Origin: Bacillus sp. MM2020_4
GTDB lineage: Bacteria > Bacillota > Bacilli > Bacillales > Cytobacillaceae
DNA length: 64,000 bases
Assembly (NCBI RefSeq): GCF_011250555.1
Contig: NZ_JAANMZ010000023.1
Coordinates: 1 to 64,000, forward strand
Reading direction: 5' to 3'
Shown here: piece after piece, positions 8,695 through 17,723 of the stretch
Position numbering within the stretch: position 1 is the first letter of the stretch
How the letters are laid out: each line of letters begins with the position of its first letter
Program-made: the position numbers and the translations under genes
The notes under the pieces: model-generated
What the model saw: the letters and a program-made list of their open reading frames with translations, nothing else
What the model was told of the DNA's origin: nothing
The model's database searches: none

Positions 8695-11208
8695 ATGATG
8701 GGGATTTTAAATAAAGTGTTTGATCTGAACAAACGTGAGCTGAAGAGGTTAGACAAGCTTGCGACGAAAATTGATGCCCTTGCTGCTGATACAGAGAGGT
8801 TAACAGACGATCAGCTACGGGAAAAAACAGAAGAGTTCAAGGCGCGCTATCAAAAAGGCGAAACCTTGGATGACCTGCTTGTTGAAGCATTTGCGATTGT
8901 TCGTGAAGGTGCCCGCCGTGTCCTTGGCTTATATCCGTACCATGTTCAACTAATGGGGGGGATTTCTCTCCATGAAGGGAATATTTCAGAAATGAAGACT
9001 GGTGAAGGTAAAACCTTAACAGCGACCATGCCGGTTTATCTGAATGCTCTTTCCGGCAAAGGCGTTCATGTTGTTACTGTTAACGAATACTTGGCAAGCC
9101 GTGACGCCACTGAAATGGGTGAGCTGTATCAATTTTTAGGTTTGACGGTTGGCTTAAATTTGAACAGCATGGATAAGGACGAAAAGCAGGCTGCCTATGC
9201 CTGCGATATTACGTATGGAACAAACAATGAATTTGGCTTTGACTATCTCCGTGATAACATGGTGCTTTATAAAGAGCAAAAGGTTCAGCGCCCGCTCTTC
9301 TTCGCCGTCATTGACGAGGTTGACTCGATTTTAATTGATGAAGCGCGTACCCCGCTGATTATTTCCGGTTCGGCGCAAAAATCGGCTGTCCTTTATATTC
9401 AAGCAAATGCCTTTGTGCGGATGCTGACAAAGGAAACCGATTATACGTATGATGAAAAAACGAAGGGCGTTATGCTCACAGAAGAAGGAATCAGTAAAGC
9501 CGAAAAAGCCTTCGGCATTGAAAACCTGTTTGATATGGCGCATGTTACCCTAAACCATCATATTAATCAGGCCCTTAAAGCAAATGTCAGCATGCATCTT
9601 GATGTTGATTATGTCGTGCAGGAAGGCGAAATTGTTATCGTTGACCAATTTACCGGGCGATTAATGAAGGGCCGTCGGTATAGTGAAGGGCTGCACCAGG
9701 CGATCGAGGCAAAAGAAGGACTCGAAGTCCAAAACGAAAGTATGACAATGGCAACCATTACGTTCCAAAACTATTTCCGGATGTATGAAAAATTATCAGG
9801 GATGACGGGAACAGCCAAAACGGAAGAAGAAGAATTCCGCAATATTTACAATATGAATGTTATTGTGATTCCAACTAACAGGCCGATTGCTCGTGACGAC
9901 CGTGCCGATTTAATTTACGCGTCGATGGACGGAAAATTTCGTGCCGTTGTCGAAGACATTGCGGAGCGTTATCAAAAGGGTCAGCCAGTCTTGGTTGGTA
10001 CCGTGGCAATTGAAACGTCCGAGTTGATTTCAAATTATTTAACAAAAAAACGGATTCCTCATAACGTTTTGAATGCGAAAAACCATGAAAGAGAAGCTGA
10101 AATCATTGCCCAAGCAGGCCACAGTGGCTCCGTTACGATCGCAACTAACATGGCTGGCCGTGGTACAGACATTAAGCTTGGTGAAGGGGTTATTGAGGTA
10201 GGCGGGCTGGCCGTTATCGGTACTGAGCGCCACGAAAGCAGACGGATCGATAACCAGCTTCGTGGACGTTCCGGACGTCAAGGTGACCCTGGTATTACTC
10301 AGTTCTATCTATCAATGGAAGACGAATTGATGCGCCGCTTCGGTTCCGACAATATGAAGGCGATGATGCAAAAACTTGGAATGGATGATACCCAGCCCAT
10401 TCAAAGTAAGATGGTATCGCGTGCAGTTGAATCTGCGCAAAAACGTGTTGAGGGCAACAACTTTGATGCCCGTAAACAATTATTGCAATATGACGATGTC
10501 CTTCGTCAGCAGCGCGAAATTATTTACTCCCAGCGTGATGAAGTATTAGAGTCAGAAAATCTTCGCGAAATCGTTCAAAAAATGATTCAAAATTCACTTC
10601 AACGAAATGTAGATGCCCATGCGTCACGTCATGAGGATGAGGAGGATTGGGATCTACAAGCAATTGTCGAATATGTACATGGTGCCTTGCTTCACGAAGG
10701 GGACATTACAGTCAATGACCTGAAGGGCAAAGACCCAGAAGAAATCGTCGAAACCATTTTGGCAAAAGTGAATGAGCGTTATGAGGAGAAAGAGCAGATC
10801 CTTTACCCTGAGCAAATGCGCGAATTTGAAAAAGTGGTTACGTTAAGGGCAGTTGACTCCAAATGGATTGATCACATCGATGCCATGGATCAGCTGCGCC
10901 AAGGCATTCATTTGCGTGCGTACGGACAAATTGACCCGCTTCGTGAATACCAGCATGAAGGATTTGCCATGTTTGAGGCAATGATTCAATCCATCGAGGA
11001 TGAAACAGCGATGTACATCATGAAGGCTGAAATCCGCAGCAATCTTGAGCGTGAAGAAGTGGCAAAAGGTCAAGCGGTGAACCCGAAAGAAGACGGCGAA
11101 GCTGTTAAGAAAAAGCCGAAAGTGAAACAACTTGATGTCGGCCGTAATGACCCATGTATTTGCGGTAGTGGCAAGAAATATAAGAACTGCTGTGGGATGG
11201 GGAAATAA
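8695..11208 (+). CDS. secA: SecA preprotein translocase ATPase
   Basis: The motor of Sec protein export, which uses ATP to push unfolded precursors through SecYEG. Full length at 837 residues. Walker A is MKTGEGKT (about residues 100-107), the DEAD-type Walker B is VIDEVD, and the helicase half has GRGTDIKL and [13 protein letters not shown]. The C-terminal SEC-C zinc motif [13 protein letters not shown] is intact. The start [10 protein letters not shown] matches the MLGILNKMFD start of B. subtilis SecA. It runs convergent to hpf here, whereas in B. subtilis hpf (yvyD), secA and prfB share one direction; prfB is not next to it. An intrinsic terminator follows directly. Confidence 0.99.
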   Translation: MMGILNKVFDLNKRELKRLDKLATKIDALAADTERLTDDQLREKTEEFKARYQKGETLDDLLVEAFAIVREGARRVLGLYPYHVQLMGGISLHEGNISEMKTGEGKTLTATMPVYLNALSGKGVHVVTVNEYLASRDATEMGELYQFLGLTVGLNLNSMDKDEKQAAYACDITYGTNNEFGFDYLRDNMVLYKEQKVQRPLFFAVIDEVDSILIDEARTPLIISGSAQKSAVLYIQANAFVRMLTKETDYTYDEKTKGVMLTEEGISKAEKAFGIENLFDMAHVTLNHHINQALKANVSMHLDVDYVVQEGEIVIVDQFTGRLMKGRRYSEGLHQAIEAKEGLEVQNESMTMATITFQNYFRMYEKLSGMTGTAKTEEEEFRNIYNMNVIVIPTNRPIARDDRADLIYASMDGKFRAVVEDIAERYQKGQPVLVGTVAIETSELISNYLTKKRIPHNVLNAKNHEREAEIIAQAGHSGSVTIATNMAGRGTDIKLGEGVIEVGGLAVIGTERHESRRIDNQLRGRSGRQGDPGITQFYLSMEDELMRRFGSDNMKAMMQKLGMDDTQPIQSKMVSRAVESAQKRVEGNNFDARKQLLQYDDVLRQQREIIYSQRDEVLESENLREIVQKMIQNSLQRNVDAHASRHEDEEDWDLQAIVEYVHGALLHEGDITVNDLKGKDPEEIVETILAKVNERYEEKEQILYPEQMREFEKVVTLRAVDSKWIDHIDAMDQLRQGIHLRAYGQIDPLREYQHEGFAMFEAMIQSIEDETAMYIMKAEIRSNLEREEVAKGQAVNPKEDGEAVKKKPKVKQLDVGRNDPCICGSGKKYKNCCGMGK

Positions 11209-11220
11209 ATAGGAGTGGGA

Positions 11221-11253
11221 AGAGCCAGCGAACTGCGAATCGCTGGCTCTTTT
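11221..11253 (+). terminator. secA terminator
   Basis: AGAGCCAGCGA and TCGCTGGCTCT form an 11-bp stem followed by a short T run just after the secA stop. Confidence 0.9.
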
Positions 11254-11502
11254 GTGTATATGTTCATAAATTTAGTCAATTATGATAATTTAGGACAGAA
11301 CTTGTGGTATTTGTGGATATCTCCCGCCACTTTGTGGAAAAGCACCATAAAAATAGAGTTATCCACTTGGGGATAACTCTGGCTCCTTAGGGAGGGCCAT
11401 TTTTCAGTTGAACAAATTCAATTTAGGAAAAATAGCAGAGACACCTCCGTTTATTTATACTCCTAGTTTATCAGTAAAATCTCAAATAAGTTTATTAGTA
11501 GG
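11254..11502. other. secA-hpf convergent gap with DnaA-box-like hairpin
   Basis: No gene is seen. An AGAGTTATCC/GGATAACTCT hairpin occupies about 11355-11380; its two arms read TTATCCACT and, on the other strand, TTATCCCCA, each one mismatch from the DnaA box TTATCCACA. TGTGGATAT at 11312-11320 is a third such near match. A T run on the minus-strand side of the hairpin also allows reading it as a second terminator for hpf. Confidence 0.35.
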
Positions 11503-11536
11503 AAAAAAAACGCCACCCCTGATTTAGGGTGGCGTT
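11503..11536 (-). terminator. hpf terminator
   Basis: AACGCCACCC and GGGTGGCGTT form a 10-bp stem with a run of eight T residues on the minus strand, right after the hpf stop. Confidence 0.92.
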
Positions 11537-11546
11537 CTTAAACATG

Positions 11547-12095
11547 TTAATGTGCTTCAATTAAGCCATAGCGGCCGTCTTTACGCTTGTAAACAACATT
11601 TGTACGGTTACTATCGGAATTAGTGAATACATAGAAACTATGACCAAGCATATTCATTTGCAGGATGGCTTCTTCACTATCCATTGGTTTCAAATCGAAT
11701 CGTTTTGTACGAACTAACTCTAAATCGTCTTCATCCACATCGTGCGCTTCTGGGCTCTCAGTGTTAGCAAAGGTTACAGGGAAATCACCTTTTTCGCGGA
11801 ATTTACGGTTTACCTTTGTTTTGTGTTTGCGAATTTGGCGCTCAAGTTTATCAGTAATCAAGTCAATTCCAGCATACATATCTACGTTTGTTTCCTCAGC
11901 ACGTAGAACTAGTTGCGGCAACGGGATTGTTACCTCTACCTTGGACGTTTTATCTTGATTAAATTTAAGATTTACATATACCATTGCATCTGGTGCTTCT
12001 GTAAAATAGCGCTCCAATTTTGTAATTTTCTTTTCTACATACTCTCTAATTGCTGGAGTTACCTCAATGTTTTCACCACGAACGTTATATTTCAT
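11547..12095 (-). CDS. hpf: long-form ribosome hibernation promoting factor
   Basis: Binds the 30S decoding centre and dimerises 70S ribosomes into inactive 100S particles in stationary phase. Length 182 residues, the normal long form: an N-terminal HPF/RaiA fold (MKYNVRGENIEVTPAIREYV) and the C-terminal dimerisation domain (RTKRFDLKPMDSEEAILQMN, ending YGLIEAH). AGGAGG lies ahead of the ATG. A SigH-type promoter sits upstream, in keeping with the known stationary-phase control of yvyD/hpf. Flagellar genes that lie between comFC and hpf in B. subtilis are absent here. Confidence 0.98.
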   Translation of the reverse strand: MKYNVRGENIEVTPAIREYVEKKITKLERYFTEAPDAMVYVNLKFNQDKTSKVEVTIPLPQLVLRAEETNVDMYAGIDLITDKLERQIRKHKTKVNRKFREKGDFPVTFANTESPEAHDVDEDDLELVRTKRFDLKPMDSEEAILQMNMLGHSFYVFTNSDSNRTNVVYKRKDGRYGLIEAH

Positions 12096-12132
12096 TAGTG
12101 GACTCCTCCTTTTGTTAAGGCTTGTGTATACA

Positions 12133-12160
12133 TTTCTATTTTGCCCTATGATTATCCTGC
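12133..12160 (-). promoter_or_regulatory. SigH-like promoter of hpf
   Basis: On the minus strand GCAGGATAA (12152-12160) and ATAGAAA (12133-12139) are separated by 12 bp. They fit the SigH consensus RNAGGAWWW-N11/12-RNNGAAT with one mismatch in the -10. B. subtilis yvyD is known to use SigB and SigH. No clear SigB promoter is seen. Confidence 0.6.
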
Positions 12161-12435
12161 TAAATCAGAACAAAAATTTTGTCGATTTTTTGACAAATAC
12201 AACAGGCAAATAGTGACAATGCTTGACACCACCTTTGACAACGATAGGGTATTTTTACTAAAATGAATGGTTATTCATATATATTATAATATGTATTGGG
12301 ACAATTTGCCACTTCTATGCTCACAGAATAGGTTAAATGGACGCAAAGATGAATGGGGGATTCCATCAAATGGTGCATGAAGAACGAAAATTGCTTGCCT
12401 GGCATGGAGGGAAGGCATCGTCTTGCCGCTCTTCC
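12161..12435. other. comFC-hpf gap
   Basis: No convincing gene. The AT-rich stretch around 12270-12295 contains TTATTCATATATATTATAATATG, given here as a landmark only, and two plus-strand TTGACA sequences (12223-12240) with no good -10 at normal distance. In B. subtilis the corresponding interval holds flagellar genes from yvyF to fliT; none is present. Confidence 0.3.
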
Positions 12436-13152
12436 CTATCTCGCAAGTGTAAGCGCCTGAATACTCCCAGCTCCTGCCGTTTTTAACAGCTTGGCTGCAT
12501 GCCTCAATGTGGAACCAGTCGTGTAAATATCATCAACCAAGATGATGCTTTTTCCTTGTAAATTAGTTTCCGGGGCAAGACTAAATACTTGTGGCAGATG
12601 AATCCGCTCCGACCTTGATTTTTTCGATTGCTTTTCTGAGTGAATTCGGGTAAGTATTTGTGCGGGGGGATAGCCGGATTCATTAATAAGTGCCACTGCT
12701 TGATTAAACCCGCGCTCATATAGGCGTTCATCGCTCAATGGTATAGGGGCAAGTATTTCCGGATGCATGGTTGTCAGTTCCTCTTTAATAAATGGTGCAA
12801 AGACCTTGGCTAGTACATAATCTCCTCGAAATTTATATTTTGCAATGACTTCTTTTAAAAATTCATTATAGTGGAAAAGCGAGTGATTACTATCAAGAAA
12901 TCCTTGCCACTCCGGATCCTCCTCCCAGCGTAAGCAATCATTGCACAAATCCCCCTTACGGAATTTCTCATCGAGCTGGGCAAAAGGTCGACAGCAAATT
13001 CGACAGGTCTCACCATCAATTTTTTCAAGCTTTCCTTCGCATTCAATGCATAGGAAATGTTCCTTTTCTAAAGAAAAAATGGCTCTCCAGCCTATGTCAG
13101 GCTGGATGACATTATTACAAACTAGACAATAGTCTTGTTGAAAGAGATTCAT
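12436..13152 (-). CDS. comFC: competence protein ComFC, phosphoribosyltransferase-like
   Basis: ComFC works with the ComFA ATPase in uptake of single-stranded DNA during transformation. About 238 residues: N-terminal zinc-binding cysteines (CLVCNN, CIEC, CRICC, CNDC) and a C-terminal phosphoribosyltransferase fold with the PRPP motif ILVDDIYTTGST. The ATG at 13152 is preceded by AAAGGAG at a long spacing; an in-frame ATT/ATG further upstream would overlap comFA. It directly follows comFA, and comFB is missing between them, as in many Bacillaceae. Because the prophage splits comFA, transcription of comFC from the comFA promoter should also be cut in the lysogen. Confidence 0.95.
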   Translation of the reverse strand: MNLFQQDYCLVCNNVIQPDIGWRAIFSLEKEHFLCIECEGKLEKIDGETCRICCRPFAQLDEKFRKGDLCNDCLRWEEDPEWQGFLDSNHSLFHYNEFLKEVIAKYKFRGDYVLAKVFAPFIKEELTTMHPEILAPIPLSDERLYERGFNQAVALINESGYPPAQILTRIHSEKQSKKSRSERIHLPQVFSLAPETNLQGKSIILVDDIYTTGSTLRHAAKLLKTAGAGSIQALTLAR

Positions 13153-13171
13153 TTTGGACTGTGCTCCTTTT

Positions 13172-14129
13172 CTAATATTTATCAATCATTCCTCTTTTAA
13201 CCCCTTCCTGGTTCATCGTAACAATTTGCCTTCTTGCCTTAATCATCTCGTCGGTTTTTCCATAATGAAAAAAGGTTACGACACCCTCTGGATGATTCTT
13301 ACTTCGCCCTGCCCTACCAGCAATTTGAACAAGGGCGCTTTCGGTAAAAATGGTATCTTCTGCTCCGATGACGGCAACATCGATATTCGGAAGGGTAACG
13401 CCACGCTCGAGGATAGTAGTTGTTAATAGAATAGGTATCTCTAAAGCCCGCATTTTTTGCACCTTCTGTTTTCGGTCGGGGTCCTCAGCATGAACCGCCT
13501 CAATGTTGGGCGAAATCTGTCGAAGAATAGGTAGGGTCCTTTCCATCATTTGAATATGCGGGAAAAAGAGTAAGACTTGTTTATTCTCCAAAATTCGACA
13601 CTGAATCCACTGGATAATGGTCGGCGGCAATTTGTTTTTTAGAAGCCGCTTTTGCCAGTTGCCGCACCAAACAAATTCGGGTACCGGTAGCGGGTGGCGA
13701 TGGAATCGGGCGGGGATGGTGGTAAAGGCTCTTTTGCCACCGCGGCATTCCTTTTGCCATCTTTCATTTGGTGTGGCGGTCAAATAAATCATCGCTGAGA
13801 TGGGTTTACGTGCCTGTTTTGCAGCATACTGGAGCGACTCCTCCACGGTGTACGGAAAAGCATCGACTTCGTCCAAAATGATGGTGTCGAAAGCTTGGTA
13901 AAACCGCAGCAGCTGATGTGTTGTCGCAATGGTGAGAGGTGCGTATAGATGGCGATCCTCGCTCCCACCGTAAAGGGAGGCAACTGTTGTATGGGGAAAT
14001 GCCGCCTTTAACCTTGGGGTGAGTTCAAGGACTACATCTGTCCTTGGTGTCGCAATGCAGACTCTTTTTTTTGCAGCTAAAGCTGCCTCGATTCCCGCGA
14101 AGAGAACCTCAGTTTTCCCAGCGCCGCAA
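13172..14129 (-). pseudogene. comFA: comFA 3' part, detached by prophage insertion
   Basis: The helicase part of ComFA, about 317 residues from just after the core Cys codon to the stop. It begins within the Walker A motif (GCGAGKTE), then has the DEVD Walker B (IILDEVDAFP), LTATP, and the C-terminal helicase motifs ending QIAGRAGR. The 5' 179 codons lie 40 kb away at 54,557-55,090. Joining the two at the shared TTGCG core gives a seamless 496-residue frame reading WAVCGAGKTE, as in B. subtilis ComFA. A GTG at 14134 could in theory start this fragment, but it has no ribosome site and the protein would lack the zinc domain and half the P-loop context. Confidence 0.95.
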
Positions 14130-14152
14130 CCCACAGGTTATGAATACATAAT
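14125..14152. other. prophage attachment site, comFA 3' side
   Basis: Core CGCAA (14125-14129) joins comFA to phage DNA. The phage arm CAGGTTATGAATACATAAT (14134-14152) is the inverted counterpart of the arm at the other end with one mismatch. Large serine integrases bind such long imperfect inverted repeats in attP. Confidence 0.85.
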
Positions 14153-14155
14153 TTT

Positions 14156-14287
14156 TTATTTCTTGTTTCTGCAATTGCTACATGATTTCCTAGTATGTTT
14201 CTTAGCTTTGAATGATTGTGGATTTCTAAATACTCCACATTTTTCACAAAGTCTATATTCCACCTTTTCGACTAATACCTTAAACAT
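14156..14287 (-). CDS. 43-residue zinc-ribbon protein
   Basis: Small basic protein with two CXXC pairs (LCEKCG and SCSNCR), so probably one zinc ribbon that binds DNA or protein. Its ribosome site AAGGAGGTGATATAG is formed by the last codons and stop of the replication-relaxation gene, and the ATG follows that stop directly: tight translational coupling. It is the last gene before the attachment site. Confidence 0.8.
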   Translation of the reverse strand: MFKVLVEKVEYRLCEKCGVFRNPQSFKAKKHTRKSCSNCRNKK

Positions 14288-14938
14288 CTATATCACCTCC
14301 TTAGAGATTATTTTCGTTTTGACTGGTCTCACTTCCACCTTCACTTCTTTTTCGGTTTTTAAGCTTTTCTCAAACTGAGTAAATGATTCGGCTTGAAATA
14401 TTTTAAATGGATATTTTCCATCGATAGCATATCGCTGATCAGACAGAATGAGTAAGTGCGGAAATGGAGCAGTCATTATTCCGCTATTGTATAATTCGAC
14501 ATATCTATCTAATTTTTCTTCAATTAGCTTATTTGAGTAAAGTGTTCGTTGTACCTCCACAAAGAAATTGGTCTTTCTGTATTGGCAGAATATATCCGGC
14601 TCTGCACATCCCTTTTTACCGTATTTCGGTTCAACTAAAAACGTTTCAAGGTTTCCTAGTTGCTTAAGCTCTTTATATACATTCAGAATGGCTAGAAAAT
14701 GATTTATCTTTGCGGAATCCTTTTTGATATTATTTTCAGCTGCAAAGTAAACATAAGGGACAAATTTTGTAGACCTTTGTACATATCCGTCACGTAGTAA
14801 TCTAAGTAACACGCTATTGGCAGCATAGGTAGGATTTTTTACATTAGAAAAATATAAATCGGCAATACTATCTCGATCCATCACACGGAATTTATGGAGG
14901 TCCTTTATGATGGACTTATCTCTATTGGTCAACGGCAT
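14288..14938 (-). CDS. replication-relaxation family protein
   Basis: A 216-residue protein with an N-terminal winged helix (LTNRDKSIIKDLHKFRVMDR) and a nuclease-like core with spaced acidic and lysine residues (EPKYGKKGCAEPDI, NFFVEVQRT). It matches the replication-relaxation family named after plasmid proteins such as those of staphylococcal and Bacillus elements, which often accompany FtsK-like ATPases. PD and EVQ residues resemble a PD-(D/E)xK nuclease core; catalytic activity is not proven. The start overlaps the FtsK-like gene, so the two are coupled. Its place in phage biology is unclear. Confidence 0.75.
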   Translation of the reverse strand: MPLTNRDKSIIKDLHKFRVMDRDSIADLYFSNVKNPTYAANSVLLRLLRDGYVQRSTKFVPYVYFAAENNIKKDSAKINHFLAILNVYKELKQLGNLETFLVEPKYGKKGCAEPDIFCQYRKTNFFVEVQRTLYSNKLIEEKLDRYVELYNSGIMTAPFPHLLILSDQRYAIDGKYPFKIFQAESFTQFEKSLKTEKEVKVEVRPVKTKIISKEVI

Positions 14939-16067
14939 CAGCGAACACGTCCTTTTCGGTTAATACAGGTTGCTTTGGTTTTTCCGGCTTAACTTCCTTT
15001 ACCGGCATCTTGGTTATGTTAAATGGATTCAAAAGTTTCTTAGCGTCCTCTAATTCCAAGTAAGGAGCCTGTAAATCATATAATTTATCGCTGTTCATAA
15101 TAAACCGTCCACTCACATCTATCTTTTCGGCATCGGGAGTATTAACAATTCTTGCTTCAATTTTATCCCTCAATTTAAAGCCCATTGAAACGGTCAAATT
15201 AGCCCTTATTGTTGTGTCTAATACTTGTGCATTCGGACGTTGCATGGATAGGATAGCAAAGACTCCTAGTGTCCTGCCGATGGCCACAATTTCAGTGAGT
15301 ATATCCATTACAGTTTCATCTTTCCTTAGCATCACAAATTCATCGATGCAGACAACAATATATGGCCGCTTATGTTCTTCTGGTAGATCATCCACATGAC
15401 TAACCTCAAACATTTCTGTAAGATCACTTCTTTCATCCAATTCCTTTTTGATGTGCCTAAGCATCCTGGCAATTTCTTTACCATTGGAAAGTACACATTG
15501 AACATGCTCAACTTTCCTAAAGATATGGAATTCAGACTTTTTGCAATCGCCTAGGTAAAGTTCCAATTCAGATGGCTTTTTATTGAGTATCATTGTGGTA
15601 AGGATGGAACGTAATTGTGTGGACTTACCTGAACCCGTTTCTCCAGCAATAAGAATGTGAGGCTGTTTTAATAAATCGAATGTGATATATTCACCGGTGC
15701 GTTCCCTTCCACAGATGACTCCAAGATTGTGGACGGTAACCAACTTGCTTATTTCTGTAGCATTATATTTCAACACTTTATCAGCACCCCTTTGATATAC
15801 ATTTAGGACATACTTTTTAAATTCACCTTCTAACTTGATTCGTTCTCCAAAGACTTGTAAAAAGGCATAATAATTTTTCTTGAGTAACGATGGATCTAAA
15901 CCGGTAGGAAGAGTAAAAACAAATTCTGTGGATGATTCACTTGTGCGTACTGAGTGGATTTTAGGAAAGATTTTTCTTTCATCGCTGCCAAATGTTTTAT
16001 ATATAGATCCGGCCCGGAAAGCTTTAATTAGATTCTTTCTTGCCATAAGTTCTTGCCAAAAAGTCAT
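14922..16067 (-). CDS. FtsK/SpoIIIE-like DNA translocase ATPase
   Basis: About 381 residues. Walker A GETGSGKST (near residue 150) and Walker B YIVVCIDEF define an FtsK/HerA-type motor, followed by the sensor-like block LSMQRPNAQVLDTTIRANL. It lacks the four membrane spans and gamma domain of chromosomal FtsK. Similar proteins are found in Bacillus anthracis Wbeta/Gamma-type phages and in integrative elements, where they move double-stranded DNA or act as coupling proteins. The start overlaps the small membrane gene upstream; the ATG at 16067 or in-frame GTG codons up to 16082 are possible. Confidence 0.85.
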   Translation of the reverse strand: MTFWQELMARKNLIKAFRAGSIYKTFGSDERKIFPKIHSVRTSESSTEFVFTLPTGLDPSLLKKNYYAFLQVFGERIKLEGEFKKYVLNVYQRGADKVLKYNATEISKLVTVHNLGVICGRERTGEYITFDLLKQPHILIAGETGSGKSTQLRSILTTMILNKKPSELELYLGDCKKSEFHIFRKVEHVQCVLSNGKEIARMLRHIKKELDERSDLTEMFEVSHVDDLPEEHKRPYIVVCIDEFVMLRKDETVMDILTEIVAIGRTLGVFAILSMQRPNAQVLDTTIRANLTVSMGFKLRDKIEARIVNTPDAEKIDVSGRFIMNSDKLYDLQAPYLELEDAKKLLNPFNITKMPVKEVKPEKPKQPVLTEKDVFADAVDQ

Positions 16068-16255
16068 CTTAACAACCACCACACAATTGGATTAGTCTCC
16101 AAAAAGTAAACACCTAAAGCCATTCCCGCTAAAGGTAAAGCAATCTTAATGGCAGTACCGAGCCAATGGACTCCAAACTCCTCAAATGTTTTATCAACAA
16201 CTGTACAAATAATTGTTGCACCAGCTGCTATAAATAATCCTGGTCCAAATAACAC
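16064..16255 (-). CDS. small protein with two membrane segments
   Basis: About 63 residues with two hydrophobic segments (LFIAAGATIICTVV and IALPLAGMALGVYFLE). An AAGGAGG ribosome site lies 8 bp ahead of a GTG at 16255, which is a better start than the ATG at 16273 that would place the ribosome site inside the gene. It overlaps and precedes the FtsK-like ATPase. It may anchor that ATPase at the membrane, or resemble the small pilin-like or hydrophobic proteins of conjugative elements. Not assigned to a family. Confidence 0.7.
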   Translation of the reverse strand: MLFGPGLFIAAGATIICTVVDKTFEEFGVHWLGTAIKIALPLAGMALGVYFLETNPIVWWLLR

Positions 16256-16273
16256 TTTAACTACCTCCTTCAT

Positions 16274-16590
16274 TTTTTTGAATTTTTTCTGTTTCCCTCG
16301 GACCCCCTTCTTCAGGACGTCCGGCTTTGCCTCCCTATTAACAGATTTTGTTTTTTGTTTGTTTAGTGGATTTATTCTTGTACAGGTGTACTTATAGTGA
16401 TGATTTGAAAATAATCCAAAAGTGTTTTTTAAATCATCAAGTAATGATTTGTGGATGATCTGTTAATAGCCTATGCCCATTTATTATAGATATTGCTTGT
16501 ACTTTAAATTTAATTTTGATTTTTATAAAAGAAATATTTCGAAAGGAATTTACTAAGACTAGCAGAATATAAATATAGAGGTGTTTACTG
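16274..16590. promoter_or_regulatory. divergent control region with palindrome
   Basis: Separates the leftward FtsK cassette from the rightward XRE cassette. AAATCAT-N6-ATGATTT (16431-16450) is a perfect palindrome, and a third ATGATTT half-site lies at 16410-16416. This is a plausible operator for the adjacent XRE regulator. No ORF with a ribosome site was found in the gap. Confidence 0.45.
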
Positions 16591-16788
16591 ATGAAAAGCC
16601 GTATCGGGGAAATGATCGAAGCAGCAGGATATAAGAAAAAGTACATTGCTAAAGTATTAGAAATATCGCCTACCCAGCTGTCAAACTGGATTAGTGGAAG
16701 ATCCTATCCAACAATTGAAAAGGCATTTAAATTGGCAACGCTTTTGAAGGTTAAAGTCGATGATCTATACGAGGAGGAAAAGGAATGA
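16591..16788 (+). CDS. XRE-family transcriptional regulator, 65 residues
   Basis: A single helix-turn-helix domain of the Cro/CI type: KYIAKVLEISPTQLSNWISG, then TIEKAFKLATLLKVKVDDLY. AGAGGTG ribosome site. It is the first gene of the rightward accessory cassette and faces away from the FtsK cassette, so it likely represses the shared intergenic region. It is separate from the main lysogeny repressor at 52.4 kb. Confidence 0.88.
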   Translation: MKSRIGEMIEAAGYKKKYIAKVLEISPTQLSNWISGRSYPTIEKAFKLATLLKVKVDDLYEEEKE

Positions 16789-17138
16789 AAAAGGCTTTAA
16801 AAATTATATTAGGGATGTTTGTTGCGTTTTTTATTATTGTAGCAATCATATTAGTAGTAGATATTTCAAACGATGTGGAATATAAGGTTATTGAAAAGAA
16901 AGAAAGCTCCGATTCAATTCGTTTAAAGGTAGAAACTGAGGCAACTAAAGAGGGTGATCTAAAAACTATCGTTGATGAAGTAAAGAAGGAAAGTAAGAAT
17001 GTTGATGCAGTTTGGCTGTGGATTTATAAACCAGGGAAGAATGGGGAATTATTAGCTAAAGCAAAAATCCCTTATAATAACAAAGGTCAAGTAATGGTCG
17101 GTGCGAATGATTTGAATTATATCTTTGAAAAAGAATAG
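16785..17138 (+). CDS. single-pass membrane or exported protein
   Basis: A 117-residue protein with an N-terminal hydrophobic helix (about residues 5-25) and a soluble alpha/beta tail (ISNDVEYKVIEKKESSDSIR). Overlaps the XRE gene by four bases (ATGA), so the two are coupled. No family recognised. Similar anchored small proteins appear as lysogenic-conversion genes in Bacillus prophages. Confidence 0.75.
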   Translation: MKKALKIILGMFVAFFIIVAIILVVDISNDVEYKVIEKKESSDSIRLKVETEATKEGDLKTIVDEVKKESKNVDAVWLWIYKPGKNGELLAKAKIPYNNKGQVMVGANDLNYIFEKE

Positions 17139-17149
17139 AGTGAAATTAA

Positions 17150-17404
17150 ATGACCGTCATCATCCATATCCACTACACATCAGTCGGTAGCAAATCATTT
17201 CAACGTGCCGAGATCCAGCTTCGTGGAAAATTAAAAGAACGTGCAGCCTATGAATTTTGGAAATGGATACAGAAGCAATTACCGTATGGCGGTGAGCTGG
17301 AACAGGTATTAGTCGAAAATGAAGACATAACCGAGGCTGTTTTAGCATTAGAAAAACAGGAACAATTGAAAGCCTTTTACGCAGCGGATAATTTACCATT
17401 TTAG
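17150..17404 (+). CDS. hypothetical protein, 84 residues
   Basis: Soluble alpha/beta protein (VIIHIHYTSVGSKSFQRAEI, then a Trp-containing helix). Third gene of the rightward cassette with an 11-bp gap from the previous gene. No function is evident. Confidence 0.65.
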   Translation: MTVIIHIHYTSVGSKSFQRAEIQLRGKLKERAAYEFWKWIQKQLPYGGELEQVLVENEDITEAVLALEKQEQLKAFYAADNLPF

Positions 17405-17407
17405 GTC

Positions 17408-17602
17408 GTGATAGCCATGTTATTTTTTAAAAAGCGTATTAAAGTAAGAGTATTTGACCGAGGTGATCACTTTATCGCGATGGCAAGCACAAAAGATCAA
17501 ACCGTTTGTAACTGTTACGGATCCACAAGAGAGGCTGCTAAAGAGATGGCCATCTTGAGATTAAAGCAAGCAATAGTCGACCATAAGACTCCTCAATCTT
17601 GA
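17408..17602 (+). CDS. hypothetical protein, about 61-64 residues
   Basis: Small basic protein (FFKKRIKVRVFDRGDHFIAM) ending with a helix, followed by an intrinsic terminator. It may start at the GTG at 17408 or the ATG at 17417. The beta-hairpin plus helix pattern is unassigned. Confidence 0.65.
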   Translation: MIAMLFFKKRIKVRVFDRGDHFIAMASTKDQTVCNCYGSTREAAKEMAILRLKQAIVDHKTPQS

Positions 17603-17615
17603 GGGGTTTTTATTT
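17588..17615 (+). terminator. terminator of first accessory operon
   Basis: ACTCCTCA and TGAGGGGT stem with a TTTTTATTTT tail, just inside and after the end of the preceding gene. Confidence 0.85.
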
Positions 17616-17651
17616 TGCGTAATTTGTCGAAAAGAAATTTATAAAAAGATG

Positions 17652-17704
17652 TTTACAATGCGGTAACGCATGATATAATAAGAGTAGGAAATGCGATAAC
17701 GCAT
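17652..17704 (+). promoter_or_regulatory. SigA-type promoter with twin palindromic operators
   Basis: TTTACA (17652-17657) and TATAAT (17674-17679) are spaced by 16 bp. ATGCGGTAACGCAT fills the spacer (17658-17671) and ATGCGATAACGCAT lies just after the -10 (17691-17704). A regulator bound to both would block the promoter. The regulator is unknown; candidates are the XRE protein at 16.6 kb or the HTH protein at 18.1 kb. Confidence 0.75.
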
Positions 17705-17723
17705 TAAAAAGGAGGAAGTAACG

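Noticed and set aside
13172-14134. comFA 3' part as an independent gene starting at GTG 14134
   Set aside because: The start codon sits in the attachment arm junction without a ribosome site, and the fragment lacks the zinc domain.
14134-14400. 119-residue plus-strand ORF crossing the left attachment site
   Set aside because: Antisense to the zinc-ribbon and replication-relaxation genes, which have excellent ribosome sites.
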